Shown: piece by piece, positions 1 to 8,664 of the stretch
Numbering within the stretch: the stretch's first letter is position 1
How the letters are laid out: every line of letters starts with the position of its first letter
From: CAXRDE01 sp964229355
GTDB lineage: Bacteria; Cyanobacteriota; Sericytochromatia; UBA7694
Assembly (NCBI GenBank): GCA_964229355.1
Contig: CAXRDE010000004.1
Span: forward strand, 197,231-261,230
Direction: 5' to 3'
DNA: 64,000 nucleotides
Program-made: the position numbers and the translations under genes
Notes under the pieces: model-generated
Told to the model about the DNA's origin: nothing
The model's database searches: none
The model's input: the letters and a program-made list of their open reading frames with translations, nothing else

Positions 1-298
1 CGACGGTATGGCCCGCAAACTGAATTTTAACGGGGGTGCGCTTGACTTCGTCAGACTCTAAAAAGCTGAGATTACGGATCAGGTTTGTCCATGCGGAATC
101 ATCGGGTCTTGCTTCAGACACCTCGTTCTTTTCGAGGACCCGTCCGCGAATCACCACCCGTTCTTCGGTGGCATAAGAAGGGTAAACCTCAATCGCTGTG
201 GGCTCGGGGGGCGTACAGATAAGTGGTGTTTCTTTGGCTGGAGGAAGGGTGCCCAGGGGTTCTATTGAGCGAGGTGTGTTAGGGCCGATCGTATGCAT
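1..298 (-). CDS. App1-like phosphatase family protein, N-terminal part (runs off window)
   Basis: An open frame starts at ATG 298, preceded by a strong GGAGGAG ribosome-binding site six bases upstream, and continues without a stop past the window edge (99 codons seen). After a proline-rich start come residues reading EVYPSYATEERVVIRGRVLE and then LIRNLSFLESDEV. This matches the usual N-terminal layout of bacterial App1-type (DUF2183) proteins, which carry a GRVL motif and an ESDEV motif ahead of a phosphatidate-phosphatase-like catalytic domain. That catalytic domain would lie outside the window, so the activity cannot be checked here. The gene is divergent from the DUF924 gene with a 61-bp gap. 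The family assignment is by recognition and is fairly good; the substrate is unknown. Confidence 0.65.
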   Translation of the reverse strand, partial: MHTIGPNTPRSIEPLGTLPPAKETPLICTPPEPTAIEVYPSYATEERVVIRGRVLEKNEVSEARPDDSAWTNLIRNLSFLESDEVKRTPVKIQFAGHTV

Positions 299-359
299 GG
301 GTTTCTCCTCCAGACTTTTATTATACCCCAGTCCGCTTATTTTCTTGCCCGAGGTCACC

Positions 360-998
360 ATGCTAAGCTATAGAAAAAGAAAGCAGGCAGCGATGATGGT
401 TACACCCCAGGACATCCTCTCATTTTGGTTTGAAGGCGCTTTAGAAGAGCCTTTTCAGCCTAAAATATTTAATCAACGGTGGTTTGGTGCTTCTGAAGCC
501 ACCGATACCGAGATCAAACAACGTTTTCATGAGACCCTTGATGCCATCGCTCGGGGCGAACGTGAAGATTGGCTCAAAGACCCCCACAGTGCCCTGGCGT
601 ATATTATTGTGCTGGACCAGTTTTCGCGAACCATTCACCGGGGCAAGGGCGAGGCCTTTGCCTACGATGAACAGGCCCGTCATGCGGCCCGTCAATTGAT
701 GCAACACGATGGGCACCTGGCCCTGGCGCCGATTCAACGGGTTTTTGTGTACCTGCCCTTTGAACACAGCGAAGATTTGGCTGATCAAAAGCAGGCGGTG
801 AGTTTGTTTAAGACCCTCATTTTGGCGGCACCCCCAGGACAAGAAGAACTGTTTGAAGGTTATTACGATTACGCGTTGCGCCATGCGGCCGTGATCGAGC
901 GCTTTCGCCGTTTTCCCCATCGCAATGCCCGCCTGCAGCGCGAAAATACCCCCGAAGAAGAAGCCTTTTTACAAGAACCGGGTTCGTCCTTCGGCTAA
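360..998 (+). CDS. DUF924 family protein
   Basis: The 212-residue product has the DUF924 signature: ILSFWF near the N-terminus, then WFGASEATD, an IIVLDQFSRTIHRG segment and VYLPFEHSED. The family is all-helical, TPR-like in fold, widespread in bacteria, and has no agreed function. The ATG at 360 is preferred because GAGGT lies five bases upstream. ATG codons at 393 and 396 would give a start closer to the usual family N-terminus but have poorer ribosome-binding sites. The stop at 996-998 sits one base from the stop of alkB on the other strand, so the two genes are convergent and packed end to end. Confidence 0.85.
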   Translation: MLSYRKRKQAAMMVTPQDILSFWFEGALEEPFQPKIFNQRWFGASEATDTEIKQRFHETLDAIARGEREDWLKDPHSALAYIIVLDQFSRTIHRGKGEAFAYDEQARHAARQLMQHDGHLALAPIQRVFVYLPFEHSEDLADQKQAVSLFKTLILAAPPGQEELFEGYYDYALRHAAVIERFRRFPHRNARLQRENTPEEEAFLQEPGSSFG

Positions 999-999
999 T

Positions 1000-1584
1000 T
1001 CACGTGCGCATTTGGCGAAACGTCAAATTAACCCGAGGTGTTTTGACTTTTTTGGTGGTGGGCAATTGATGAAGCCAGTGCTGTTGGGTTTCCCCCTGCA
1101 TGATTAACAGACTTCCGTGGGCTAATTCCTGGTGAATGCGGGTATCCTGGGTGCGGTGTTTGAGTGAAAAACGTCGTTCTGCACCAAAGCTTAAGGAGGC
1201 TATCACCCCGCCGGGCTGCAATTCTTTCTCTGCGTCTCGGTGCCAGGCCATGCCTTCGCTGCCATCGTGGTAGAGGTTGAGCAAGCAGGCGTTAAACGCG
1301 GCTTTGCTCAGGTGTTCCACCCGTGCTTTGAGTTGTTCAAGCAAGGGCGTCCAGGGCAGCGCCGTACGGGTAATGCGCGAGTAAGTATAGGGAAAGGCCT
1401 GATCACCATACCAGGCCACCTTGCGCCGGGTCACAATGGTTTTACCAAACATCACGGCCTGGTCGTGCTCCCAGGCGATGTCTTGAAGGAGTGCTTCAAA
1501 ATACCGGTGGGCCTCGGCGGCGGTAAAAACAGGGCCGTGGTAATAGACTGCGCCGTCCTCGGGCAAGAGATTAACCAGAGGCAA
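1000..1584 (-). CDS. alkB: AlkB-type 2-oxoglutarate/Fe(II)-dependent DNA repair dioxygenase
   Basis: A 194-residue AlkB-fold protein. Members of this family oxidatively remove methyl groups from alkylated bases such as 1-methyladenine and 3-methylcytosine. The iron ligands are visible as H115-x-D117 in AWHRD and a distal H172 in WLHQL. The 2-oxoglutarate-binding arginines lie in the C-terminal RVNLTFR stretch (R184 and R190). NLYHDGSEGMAWHRD and SFGAERRFSLKH are typical of the short ALKBH2/3-like bacterial branch. The start overlaps the end of the upstream ada-like gene by 14 bp, so the two alkylation-repair genes are almost certainly one transcript. All catalytic residues are present. Confidence 0.92.
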   Translation of the reverse strand: MPLVNLLPEDGAVYYHGPVFTAAEAHRYFEALLQDIAWEHDQAVMFGKTIVTRRKVAWYGDQAFPYTYSRITRTALPWTPLLEQLKARVEHLSKAAFNACLLNLYHDGSEGMAWHRDAEKELQPGGVIASLSFGAERRFSLKHRTQDTRIHQELAHGSLLIMQGETQQHWLHQLPTTKKVKTPRVNLTFRQMRT

Positions 1585-2428
1585 GAGGGTATTGCTCCTG
1601 TTGACAGGCTTCCCAGGCTAACAGGGCGGCTTTGCGGACACTGCCCCAGCGATAGCCACCGAGTTGCCCTGTGTTTTGAATGACCCGATGACAGGGAATG
1701 AGAAAGGCCACGGGATTTTTTCCAATGGCAGAACCCACCGCTCTGGCGGCGTTGGGCTGACCCAGGGCCTGGGCCAGTCCCCCATAAGACTGAACCCCAC
1801 CCTGTGGGATTTTTAAAAGGCACTCCCAAACTTTGATTTGAAAGGGGGTTCCTGCCAAATGCAATTTGATTTTCTTCAGGTTTTGCCAGTCTGCCTGAAA
1901 AATCTCCAGGGCCTGTTGTTGGTGCTTATCGGTCTGAGAATGGTAATGGGCCTGCGGAAAACGCGCCTGAAGTGCTTGTAAAGCAGTGCTTTCATCTGAA
2001 ATAAACTGCAAATGGCAGATGCCTTTGGGGGTAGAGGCCACCAGAACGGGACCAAATAAAGTCTCTGCACACTGATAATTGATGCGCAATGCAGCCCCAC
2101 CGTTTTTGTATTCTCCTGGCGTCATGCCTTCGAGCTGTACAAACAGGTCATGTAAACGGCCCGTGCCAGAAAGCCCGGTAGCGTGGGCCGTATGTAAAAG
2201 GGTTTGTCGATTTTTGAGCTGGGATTTGGCATAATCCAAACTCAAGTACTGCACAAATTTTTTCGGGCTCACCCCTGCCCACTCCGAAAAGAGCCGTTGA
2301 AAATGATAAGGGCTTAAGTGCACCGCAGCGGCCACCGCTTCTAAAGACGGTTGGCTTTGAAAATTGGCCTGTAAAAAAGCAATGGCTTCTGCAATCTGCT
2401 CAAAATGTGTGTGATGTGGCGCTGACAT
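1571..2428 (-). CDS. ada: AraC domain-methylated-DNA-protein-cysteine methyltransferase fusion (Ada-like)
   Basis: This 285-residue protein joins an AraC-type double helix-turn-helix (about residues 8-108, ending GMTPGEYK) to an Ogt/MGMT alkyltransferase domain (about 118-275). The suicidal acceptor cysteine is C246 in the IPCHRVI motif, which takes O6-alkyl groups from guanine. The N-terminal zinc and phosphotriester-repair domain of E. coli Ada, with its four cysteines, is missing, so the usual methylation switch through Cys38 cannot operate. Any alkylation sensing would have to use another route. It leads an operon with alkB (14-bp overlap), the classic adaptive-response partnership. It is divergent from the AraC-type gene at 2605. 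Confidence 0.92.
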   Translation of the reverse strand: MSAPHHTHFEQIAEAIAFLQANFQSQPSLEAVAAAVHLSPYHFQRLFSEWAGVSPKKFVQYLSLDYAKSQLKNRQTLLHTAHATGLSGTGRLHDLFVQLEGMTPGEYKNGGAALRINYQCAETLFGPVLVASTPKGICHLQFISDESTALQALQARFPQAHYHSQTDKHQQQALEIFQADWQNLKKIKLHLAGTPFQIKVWECLLKIPQGGVQSYGGLAQALGQPNAARAVGSAIGKNPVAFLIPCHRVIQNTGQLGGYRWGSVRKAALLAWEACQQEQYPLASG

Positions 2429-2604
2429 GGTGACGACCTCAAGGTTTAGACTTAAAAATAATACCTGTTTTTACCTTAAGGCATGGCCCTTGTCTTTGAC
2501 GACCCGTTTCTTGCGCAAATCGAAAGCTTTCAAAAGGCATATGTTAAACTTTGGCTGGCGGAACCTTATTCCCCTCCACCCGTACACAGAAAGAAAGGGT
2601 TTTC

Positions 2605-3447
2605 ATGGCTTATATCACTCTGCACACCATGGCCCAGGTCGAACAGCAGCGTGTACCTCATGAAAAGCCCCATCCCCATGCAGGGTACACGGTGATTTGG
2701 GTGCAAGCTGCGGCGGCGGGCTGGCACGAGGTGGATTTTGTGAACTATCCGCTACAGCCCCCACAAATCTTTTTTCTGAAACCCATGCAGATGCATTTTC
2801 TTCAGGTGCAGGAGCCCCGGGGCTATGTGTTGCAATTTAGCCAGGATCAGCTCTGTGCCCAGGGGATTTCTGACCAGTACCTGGAAAGTTTGAACCTCTT
2901 TGTTAACTTGCCCGAGCCACCTTATCTGTGTCTCAACGCCGATGATCAGGCGCCGTTGGCAGCGATGCTGCACTCCCTGGCCACAGAACTCAAACAGCCC
3001 GAGGCACCCCTTCATGAGGAAATCGTCGTTACCCAACTCAAGCTGTTTTTGCTGGCCTGTGCCCGTCTTAAAAAGCAAAGTGTGTCACCTTCTCCGCTAA
3101 TTTTAGATGCAGACCAGCAGGTGGTGCGGCAGTTTTTAAATTTACTTGAAAACGCCTATGATCGTGCCCATAAGGTGGCTTTTTACGCCGAAAAGCTGTC
3201 CTTGAGCCCCGACACTTTAAATCAAAAGTTGAGTGGCTTGACCCAAAAAACTGCCAAAGAGCATATTCAAGATCGCATTATGCTGAGCGCCAAACAAGCG
3301 GCCTATTTTTCTGCTGAAACTGCCAAAGCAGTGGCCTATCGTCTGGGGTTTGACGATCCCGCCCACTTTAGCAAATTTTTTAAAAACTGTGCTGGTGAAA
3401 GCTTTAGTGCGTTTCGGCAGCGGGTTCGGCAAAAGTACAAGACCTGA
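2605..3447 (+). CDS. AraC family transcriptional regulator
   Basis: A 280-residue protein with an N-terminal cupin-like ligand-sensing region (about 1-150; note HEVDFVNYPL and QIFFLKPMQMH) and a C-terminal AraC helix-turn-helix pair (about 180-275) that ends in the signature AYRLGFDDPAHFSKFFKN. The start at 2605 is chosen because AAAGGG precedes it at good spacing and the residues upstream are not family-like. The gene lies between the divergent ada-like gene and a downstream pirin gene in the same direction (76-bp gap). Pirin and AraC genes are often neighbours, so the regulator may control the pirin gene. That is inference; no operator is evident. Confidence 0.85.
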   Translation: MAYITLHTMAQVEQQRVPHEKPHPHAGYTVIWVQAAAAGWHEVDFVNYPLQPPQIFFLKPMQMHFLQVQEPRGYVLQFSQDQLCAQGISDQYLESLNLFVNLPEPPYLCLNADDQAPLAAMLHSLATELKQPEAPLHEEIVVTQLKLFLLACARLKKQSVSPSPLILDADQQVVRQFLNLLENAYDRAHKVAFYAEKLSLSPDTLNQKLSGLTQKTAKEHIQDRIMLSAKQAAYFSAETAKAVAYRLGFDDPAHFSKFFKNCAGESFSAFRQRVRQKYKT

Positions 3448-3523
3448 GTGGATTTTTACATCGCTTTTTTTGCGCGGATTTCTTATACTCAAAGCAAAAG
3501 AAATGAAATGGAGTGTTGAAGAC

Positions 3524-4231
3524 ATGAAACAGGTCTTACACCGTGCAAATACCCGAGGTCACGCCAATCATGGTTGGCTGGATTCTCATCACACCTTTAG
3601 CTTTGCCAATTATTGGAATCCCGAACGCATGGGTTTTGGTAAATTACGGGTGATCAATGATGATGTGGTGGATGGGGGCAAAGGCTTTGGGACCCATCCC
3701 CATCAAAACATGGAGATTATTTCGATTCCTCTGAGCGGAGATCTGGCTCATAAAGACAGCATGGGCCATACCCAGGTGATTGAACAGGGTGACGTGCAGA
3801 TTATGTCTGCAGGAACCGGAGTGACCCATTCTGAATTTAATTACCATGCAGAGCAAGCGGTGAACTTTTTACAAATTTGGGTGCTGCCCAAAGCCATGAA
3901 TATTCGGCCCCGTTACGATCAGCGCCGCTTTGCGCAGGCAGACCGTCACAATCAATGGCAAACTGTGGTGTCTCCTGAAGAGGGCTTGGGACTCTGGATC
4001 AACCAGGACGCTTACTTTTCGCTGGGGCATCTGGACAAGGGAACGGCCCTTGAGTATACCTTGCATCAGTCTCAAAACGGGGTCTACGTCTTTGTGATTG
4101 AGGGGCAGGTGACCCTCGGGGGCCAGGTGCTCAGCAAACGCGACGGTATGGGCCTCTGGGAGGCGGCAAGTTTCTCGGTGGAGGCCCATGAAGAGGCTGA
4201 AGTCTTGCTCATGGAAGTGCCGATGGATTAA
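3524..4231 (+). CDS. Pirin family protein (YhhW-like cupin, putative quercetin dioxygenase)
   Basis: A 235-residue bicupin that follows the E. coli YhhW/pirin pattern closely: HRANTRGHANHGWLDSHHTF, then GFGTHPHQNMEI with the first metal ligands, then GVTHSEFN with the second His/Glu pair, then WVLP and the PRYDQRRF block. YhhW has quercetin 2,3-dioxygenase activity in vitro, and other pirins are redox cofactors of transcription factors; the physiological role is usually unknown. The start at 3524 gives the normal family N-terminus. An in-frame ATG at 3503 is possible but has no clear ribosome-binding site. The gene ends 30 bp before the LtrA-KirBac gene. Confidence 0.9.
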   Translation: MKQVLHRANTRGHANHGWLDSHHTFSFANYWNPERMGFGKLRVINDDVVDGGKGFGTHPHQNMEIISIPLSGDLAHKDSMGHTQVIEQGDVQIMSAGTGVTHSEFNYHAEQAVNFLQIWVLPKAMNIRPRYDQRRFAQADRHNQWQTVVSPEEGLGLWINQDAYFSLGHLDKGTALEYTLHQSQNGVYVFVIEGQVTLGGQVLSKRDGMGLWEAASFSVEAHEEAEVLLMEVPMD

Positions 4232-4260
4232 CGGTGGATGAAAGCACAAAGAGAAATACC

Positions 4261-6309
4261 ATGAAAAATCGTTGGCATCATGTGCCCGTACTGCATACCC
4301 TGCACATGCCTGAGAAGAAAGCCAATTGGTTGGAGTTGTTTTACGACCTGATCTATGTGGCTGCTTTTATTCAGTTGGGCAACGCTTTCTCTCATGATAT
4401 TTCTCTGTTCAATTTTTTAAAAATCACCGGTATTTTTGTTCCGCTTTGGTTGACCTGGACAGGGTATACGTATTACTCCAACCGCTATACGGTGGATGAT
4501 TTGCTCCATCGTATGCTGGTGTTTTTGCATATGTTTGCCATTGGGGCCATGGCGATTGCGATTCCCTGGGTTCTCAAGGGCAGTCCCCTGTTTTTTGGAG
4601 CGGCCTATGCGGTGGCCCAGTTGATTATTGCCTTGCTCTACCTACGCACCTATGTTCAGCAAGAGAACGGAAAGGCCTATACGCGCTATTGGGGAAGTGT
4701 TTTTTTTCTGAGTGCTGCGGTGTGGGCCGCTTCCTTGCCTTTTTCTGGGATGATGTATTGGGGATGGGCACTCGGGGCTTGCCTCATTCTTATCGCCCCG
4801 GCTTTAACCCATGCACGGGCGTTGGTGGAAGCGTTTCCCTTTGATCATGAGCATCTCTCAGAACGTTATGGGCTCTTGACCATTATTGTACTCGGAGAAT
4901 CGTTTGTGAAAGTGCTCAGTGAGTTGTCGGGTGGGGCATCGGGCATAGTTGAGGTTTTTCAAGCCAGTTTTGCATTGTTAATTACCTGCTGTATCTGGTG
5001 GCTTTATTTTGATGATGTGGCGGGAACCGCCCTTAAAAAATCGCCCTTTGCCATGGTCTTTTGGTTATTGGCTCATTTGCCCTTGCAATTGTCCATTGTG
5101 CTTTTGGGGGTGGGGATTAAAAAGACGCTGAATTATGGACTCCTGGAGGTTTTACCGCTCAAATATGCCTTGCTTCTCACGGGGGCCCTGGGGACTATCT
5201 TTTTGGCGACCGCTTTGATTGATGCGGTGACCCTGAGAAATAATTTTGAAATCAATGACCAGATCCGTGTCTACATCCGTTTTTTCTCGGGGCTGGTCAT
5301 TTTGCTGATCGGCCAAACCTCACAAAGCATGCAGGCCGGATGGTTACTGGGTGCCTGTCTTTTCATCTGCGTTTTTCAGATTTTCTTTGACATTTGGGCG
5401 GCTCCAGAACAATGGGAGGCCCATGCCCATGATTCAGCTCCTCAGCTCACTGAGGAACACACTTTCACGCCCGTTGCCTTTGAAACGGACCCCGTACGCA
5501 AGGGCGTGCCTTCTGCCCTCAAAAAGGATCTCTACTTTTATTTTCTGGACGCCAGTTGGGGACAGCTGATCGTGAGCTTGTTTTTTCTCTTTCTGCTAAG
5601 CAACGTTTTTTTTGCCAGCCTATACCTGCTGCAACCCCATAGCATCAACAATGCCACCCTGCATTCCTTTGCAGATGCGTTTTTCTTTAGTGTGCAGACC
5701 ATGTCCACGATTGGCTATGGTGCTTTGTCTCCTCAGGGGCATTATGCCAATAGTCTGGTAACCCTTGAAGCGGCTTTTGGCTTGTTGGGGATCGCCGTGG
5801 TGACCGGGCTGGTTTTTGCCAAGTTATCTCGTCCCAATGCCCGCATTGTGTTTAGCCGAAATATGTTAATCCAAAGCATTCAAGGGCAACGTTATTTGGT
5901 GTTTCGTATGGGCAACGCCCGCGGAAACGATATTGTGGAGGCCAAAGTGAGCGTCACCCTTTTGGTCAATGAGACGACCCAGGAAGGGCAACAGATGAGT
6001 CGGATGTATGATTTGTCTCTGGTGCGCAGCCAAACGCCTTTTTTTAAATTGAGCTGGTTGGTGATGCACCCTTTAACGCCTGAGAGCCCGTTTTTTGAAC
6101 TGGGCTTTAACAACCCGGCGCTTCAGCGCCTGGTGGTGACGGTATCTGGCCATGACAGCATTTTCAGTAGCACCATTTATACACGGCAAACTTACGGTCC
6201 CCAAGATATTCTTGAGGACCGCTATTTTGAAGATATGGTGAGTACATTACCCGATGGGCGTATTCTGATGGACTTTGATAAGTTCCATCAGTTAAAGCCT
6301 GGAGCTTAG
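4261..6309 (+). CDS. LtrA-KirBac fusion: low-temperature-requirement A-like membrane domain joined to an inward-rectifier K+ channel
   Basis: One continuous 682-residue reading frame encodes two membrane modules. Residues 1 to about 385 form an LtrA-type polytopic domain: an early KKANWLELFYDLIYVAAF motif, many hydrophobic helices, and RYGLLTIIVLGESFVKV in the middle. From about residue 415 a whole KirBac-like channel follows. It has an outer helix, a pore helix with the selectivity filter TIGYG at 483-487, an inner helix, and a cytoplasmic immunoglobulin-like Kir domain with FRMGNARGNDIVEAKV and MYDLSLVRS, close to KirBac1.1. LtrA function is poorly known. The plain inference is a potassium channel gated or tuned by an attached membrane sensor. 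ATG 4261 is preferred (AAAGAG upstream) over an in-frame GTG at 4234. The stop codon overlaps the convergent amidase stop. Confidence 0.88.
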   Translation: MKNRWHHVPVLHTLHMPEKKANWLELFYDLIYVAAFIQLGNAFSHDISLFNFLKITGIFVPLWLTWTGYTYYSNRYTVDDLLHRMLVFLHMFAIGAMAIAIPWVLKGSPLFFGAAYAVAQLIIALLYLRTYVQQENGKAYTRYWGSVFFLSAAVWAASLPFSGMMYWGWALGACLILIAPALTHARALVEAFPFDHEHLSERYGLLTIIVLGESFVKVLSELSGGASGIVEVFQASFALLITCCIWWLYFDDVAGTALKKSPFAMVFWLLAHLPLQLSIVLLGVGIKKTLNYGLLEVLPLKYALLLTGALGTIFLATALIDAVTLRNNFEINDQIRVYIRFFSGLVILLIGQTSQSMQAGWLLGACLFICVFQIFFDIWAAPEQWEAHAHDSAPQLTEEHTFTPVAFETDPVRKGVPSALKKDLYFYFLDASWGQLIVSLFFLFLLSNVFFASLYLLQPHSINNATLHSFADAFFFSVQTMSTIGYGALSPQGHYANSLVTLEAAFGLLGIAVVTGLVFAKLSRPNARIVFSRNMLIQSIQGQRYLVFRMGNARGNDIVEAKVSVTLLVNETTQEGQQMSRMYDLSLVRSQTPFFKLSWLVMHPLTPESPFFELGFNNPALQRLVVTVSGHDSIFSSTIYTRQTYGPQDILEDRYFEDMVSTLPDGRILMDFDKFHQLKPGA

Positions 6310-7178
6310 TACTTTGATAAATCCACGTTGTGGGGAATTTGCACGCGGGTGCCCGCTGCCAGGGTGCTGCTCTCATTGAATTGGGGATTCATCGCCTGAA
6401 CCTCTACCCAACGGGCGGGGTTGTCTAAGTAAATATCTGCGATATCTTCAAGACTTGCTGCTCCGGCTAACACTTCTTCGCGGCTATCAGGCAAAGCATT
6501 AACATTGGGCTGTGCGGGGTTTAAAGGTGCACGGTAGGTGCCTCTCTGAATGGCCTGAATGCCATCAATGACCCGCTGTACAGAGAAATTGTTTGAGGTG
6601 TCGATTTTGCGACCTGGAGGAATCGAAATATCCCGGTGGCGGGTAATGCGCTCCATGGGGATATCGTATTTCTCTACCAGATGGGCCATCAATTGAATCA
6701 GACCGTCGTACTGGGCGTCAGAGTAGGGTTCTAAACTGTCACCCAGGTTACAGATTTCGATACCAATGGAATAGTCGTTGACATTGCCTACCCCCTGGAA
6801 GGTACTATTGCCCGCGTGCCAGGAACGCAGTTCGTCGGGGACGGAGCGTACAATGTAGCCGGTGCGGTCTACGATGTAGTGCGAAGAGACCTTGGCAGAG
6901 GGGCGGGTAAAGACGTCACCCACAGTGCGCGCGTCTTGTTTCATCGCGGTGTGGTGCAACACAATGGCTGAGATGCGTGTGTTGGCAGGGCGAGAATTTG
7001 AGTTGGGCGAGGGGATTTCAATCATCGGCGGCTCGGCGGCCCGACGTGCTCCTACATTTTGGCGCTGCAACTGCTGCATGGCCCGTTGTTGATTGTTAAA
7101 TGCGACCTGTGAGGCAGACTGGCAAGACAGAGCCAAAAAGATCAATCCAAAACTTAAATGACGAACCGATAAACGCAT
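6306..7178 (-). CDS. Lipoprotein N-acetylmuramoyl-L-alanine amidase with C-terminal LysM
   Basis: A 290-residue envelope protein. The N-terminus is a lipoprotein signal with lipobox LALS-C19. An Amidase_2 (PGRP-like) zinc amidase domain covers about residues 65-205: IVLHHTA gives the first His, SWHAGNS the next conserved histidine, and ITRHRDI with PGRKIDTS the C-terminal zinc-ligand and catalytic block. A short LysM-type peptidoglycan-binding segment ends the protein (VLAGAASLEDIADIYL to GTRVQIP). It would cut the amide bond between MurNAc and the stem peptide during recycling or remodelling. ATG 7178 has AAGGG upstream; a longer frame to 7235 would bury the signal peptide. The stop overlaps that of the LtrA-KirBac gene. 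Confidence 0.9.
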   Translation of the reverse strand: MRLSVRHLSFGLIFLALSCQSASQVAFNNQQRAMQQLQRQNVGARRAAEPPMIEIPSPNSNSRPANTRISAIVLHHTAMKQDARTVGDVFTRPSAKVSSHYIVDRTGYIVRSVPDELRSWHAGNSTFQGVGNVNDYSIGIEICNLGDSLEPYSDAQYDGLIQLMAHLVEKYDIPMERITRHRDISIPPGRKIDTSNNFSVQRVIDGIQAIQRGTYRAPLNPAQPNVNALPDSREEVLAGAASLEDIADIYLDNPARWVEVQAMNPQFNESSTLAAGTRVQIPHNVDLSKY

Positions 7179-7238
7179 AAGCACACCCTTATAGAAAGAT
7201 GTCTTCAAATTAACATAGAAAAAGGAGCTTATCAAGCG

Positions 7239-7255
7239 CTTAATTTCAGATTAAG
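7239..7255. promoter_or_regulatory. Small dyad between divergent cell-wall genes
   Basis: A perfect 6-bp inverted repeat, CTTAAT and ATTAAG separated by five bases, lies in the AT-rich 181-bp gap between the divergent amidase and lytic transglycosylase genes. It could be an operator or a leader hairpin. The dyad is visible; its role is a guess. Confidence 0.25.
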
Positions 7256-7359
7256 TTTAAATAACGGCTGAAACCTTGATTGAGCTCCAGGTTTTGTGGG
7301 TAAAATAGAGAAGGTAAGTAAGTTCATTCAATCTCTCAATAAAGCTGGAGCGTGTTGTT

Positions 7360-8178
7360 GTGTTTAATCCCATGAATCCTTTAAACCCTGTTAATTTGGG
7401 CCAACGTCTTGGCAGAGCCATCGGTCGCCGGATCTCTCCTCAGCCGGAACCTCAGCGTACCCCGCAACGCCGCGAAACACCCCAGCGACCACCGCAAACC
7501 CCCCAGCGACACCCCACGCAGCCCCGAACGGCCTCTTTTCAGAATGTACCGCCTCTGAATGCTCAGGCCCAGGAGCTACGGCGCGCCATTCTTGCTTATC
7601 CCGACACCCATGCCACTCCCGCGCAGGCCACACAAATTGCCCGTGAAACCGAGGCTGCTGCCAGAGCTTTTGGGGTGGAGCCGAAAGTGATGCTGGCGAT
7701 TTTTGCCCACGAAAGCGGGGGCTTTGACGTGCGTGCAGAAAGCCACAGTGGCGCTAAAGGATTGGGCCAATTAACGGGAGTGGCTATTCAAGAAATGCGG
7801 CGCTTGAGTGACGATCCCACGTATCGCCAGAGTTATCCCCGCTCCAGAGCCGAGACCCAATCCTATGACGATCCGGAAGTGCGGGCCGTGGCCGAACGCC
7901 CCGCAATGCAAGCCACCTTTCAGCGTTTGGGGCGCAGCGAAGAAAACCGCTATGACGTAAAAGACAATATTTGGGGATCAGCTTTTTATGCGCGCATCGC
8001 CATGGATCGCGCCCAGCAACGGGGTGGCGCTGCGGTGGTTTTGGGTGAAAACGGCATGATGGGACGTTATAACGGGGCCAGCATGTCCGAGCGCCGCGCT
8101 CACAGTGCGGGCATTGCGGATGCCTATCAGCGCATGTTTGGACAGACCATTCCAACCACGCTGAGACCGGGCACCTGA
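7360..8178 (+). CDS. Lytic transglycosylase-like (SLT) protein
   Basis: A 272-residue protein with a Pro/Gln/Arg-rich disordered N-terminus (about 25-60) followed by an SLT/lysozyme-fold domain. The expected catalytic glutamate is E118 in AIFAHESGGFD, followed by the typical AKGLGQLT block and a late MMGRYNGA segment matching the usual YN(G/A)G element. Such enzymes cleave the MurNAc-GlcNAc bond to leave 1,6-anhydro ends. There is no signal peptide, so export would need another route or the enzyme acts on lysis. Translation probably starts at GTG 7360, nine bases after GGAG; ATG 7372 is too far from that site. It is divergent from the amidase gene. Confidence 0.8.
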   Translation: MFNPMNPLNPVNLGQRLGRAIGRRISPQPEPQRTPQRRETPQRPPQTPQRHPTQPRTASFQNVPPLNAQAQELRRAILAYPDTHATPAQATQIARETEAAARAFGVEPKVMLAIFAHESGGFDVRAESHSGAKGLGQLTGVAIQEMRRLSDDPTYRQSYPRSRAETQSYDDPEVRAVAERPAMQATFQRLGRSEENRYDVKDNIWGSAFYARIAMDRAQQRGGAAVVLGENGMMGRYNGASMSERRAHSAGIADAYQRMFGQTIPTTLRPGT

Positions 8179-8182
8179 ACCC

Positions 8183-8662
8183 TTAGTCAAAGCGGCTAAT
8201 ATCGCCTACTTTTGCGCGGGTTAAGTGGCTCAGGTCTTCCGGGTTTAAAAGCACCTGTAAACCGCGGGTGCCAGCGCTGATGCTGATCACATCGTAGGCA
8301 TGGGCCAATTCATCGAGCACCAACGGAAAATCCTTTTTGAGCCCCAGCGGCGAAACCCCACCGCGGATGTAGCCTGTGAGCGGAAACACGTCTTTTAGCG
8401 GCACCATCTCAACTTTTTTATTGCCACTGGCACGGGCCAGTGCCTTGAGATCCAATTGGGCATCACCGGGAATGCAGGCCAGCACCACCCCGGTTTGTTC
8501 TCCTTTGGCCACTAAGGTTTTAAAGGTTTGAGATGTGGGCAAGCCGATTTTCTGAGCCACAGTCCCGGCGCTCAGATCGGATTCGTCCACCGTATAGGCA
8601 CGGGTTTCGTAAGGGATACCGGCTTCATCTAAAATGCGCAGCGCATTGGTTTTTTTTGACAT
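8183..8662 (-). CDS. ybaK: YbaK/EbsC family Cys-tRNA(Pro) deacylase
   Basis: A 159-residue YbaK-family protein. These trans-editing enzymes hydrolyse Cys-tRNA(Pro) formed by proline-tRNA ligase errors. Family features are TNALRILDEAGIPYE, the KTLVAKG block containing the key lysine, a central IPGDAQLDLKALA segment, and GYIRGGVSPLGLKK. ATG 8662 is placed by homology at the usual N-terminus and lies two bases after the stop of the upstream metallopeptidase gene, so the genes are cotranscribed and probably translationally coupled. Nothing is missing. Confidence 0.92.
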   Translation of the reverse strand: MSKKTNALRILDEAGIPYETRAYTVDESDLSAGTVAQKIGLPTSQTFKTLVAKGEQTGVVLACIPGDAQLDLKALARASGNKKVEMVPLKDVFPLTGYIRGGVSPLGLKKDFPLVLDELAHAYDVISISAGTRGLQVLLNPEDLSHLTRAKVGDISRFD

Positions 8663-8664
8663 GC

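Noticed and set aside
4234..4260. GTG start for the LtrA-KirBac gene
   Set aside because: No ribosome-binding site, and the nine extra residues are not family-like; ATG 4261 is preferred.
7277..7310. Promoter TTGATT/TAAAAT before the transglycosylase gene
   Set aside because: Spacing of 19 bp and weak -35 make it no better than chance in this AT-rich gap.
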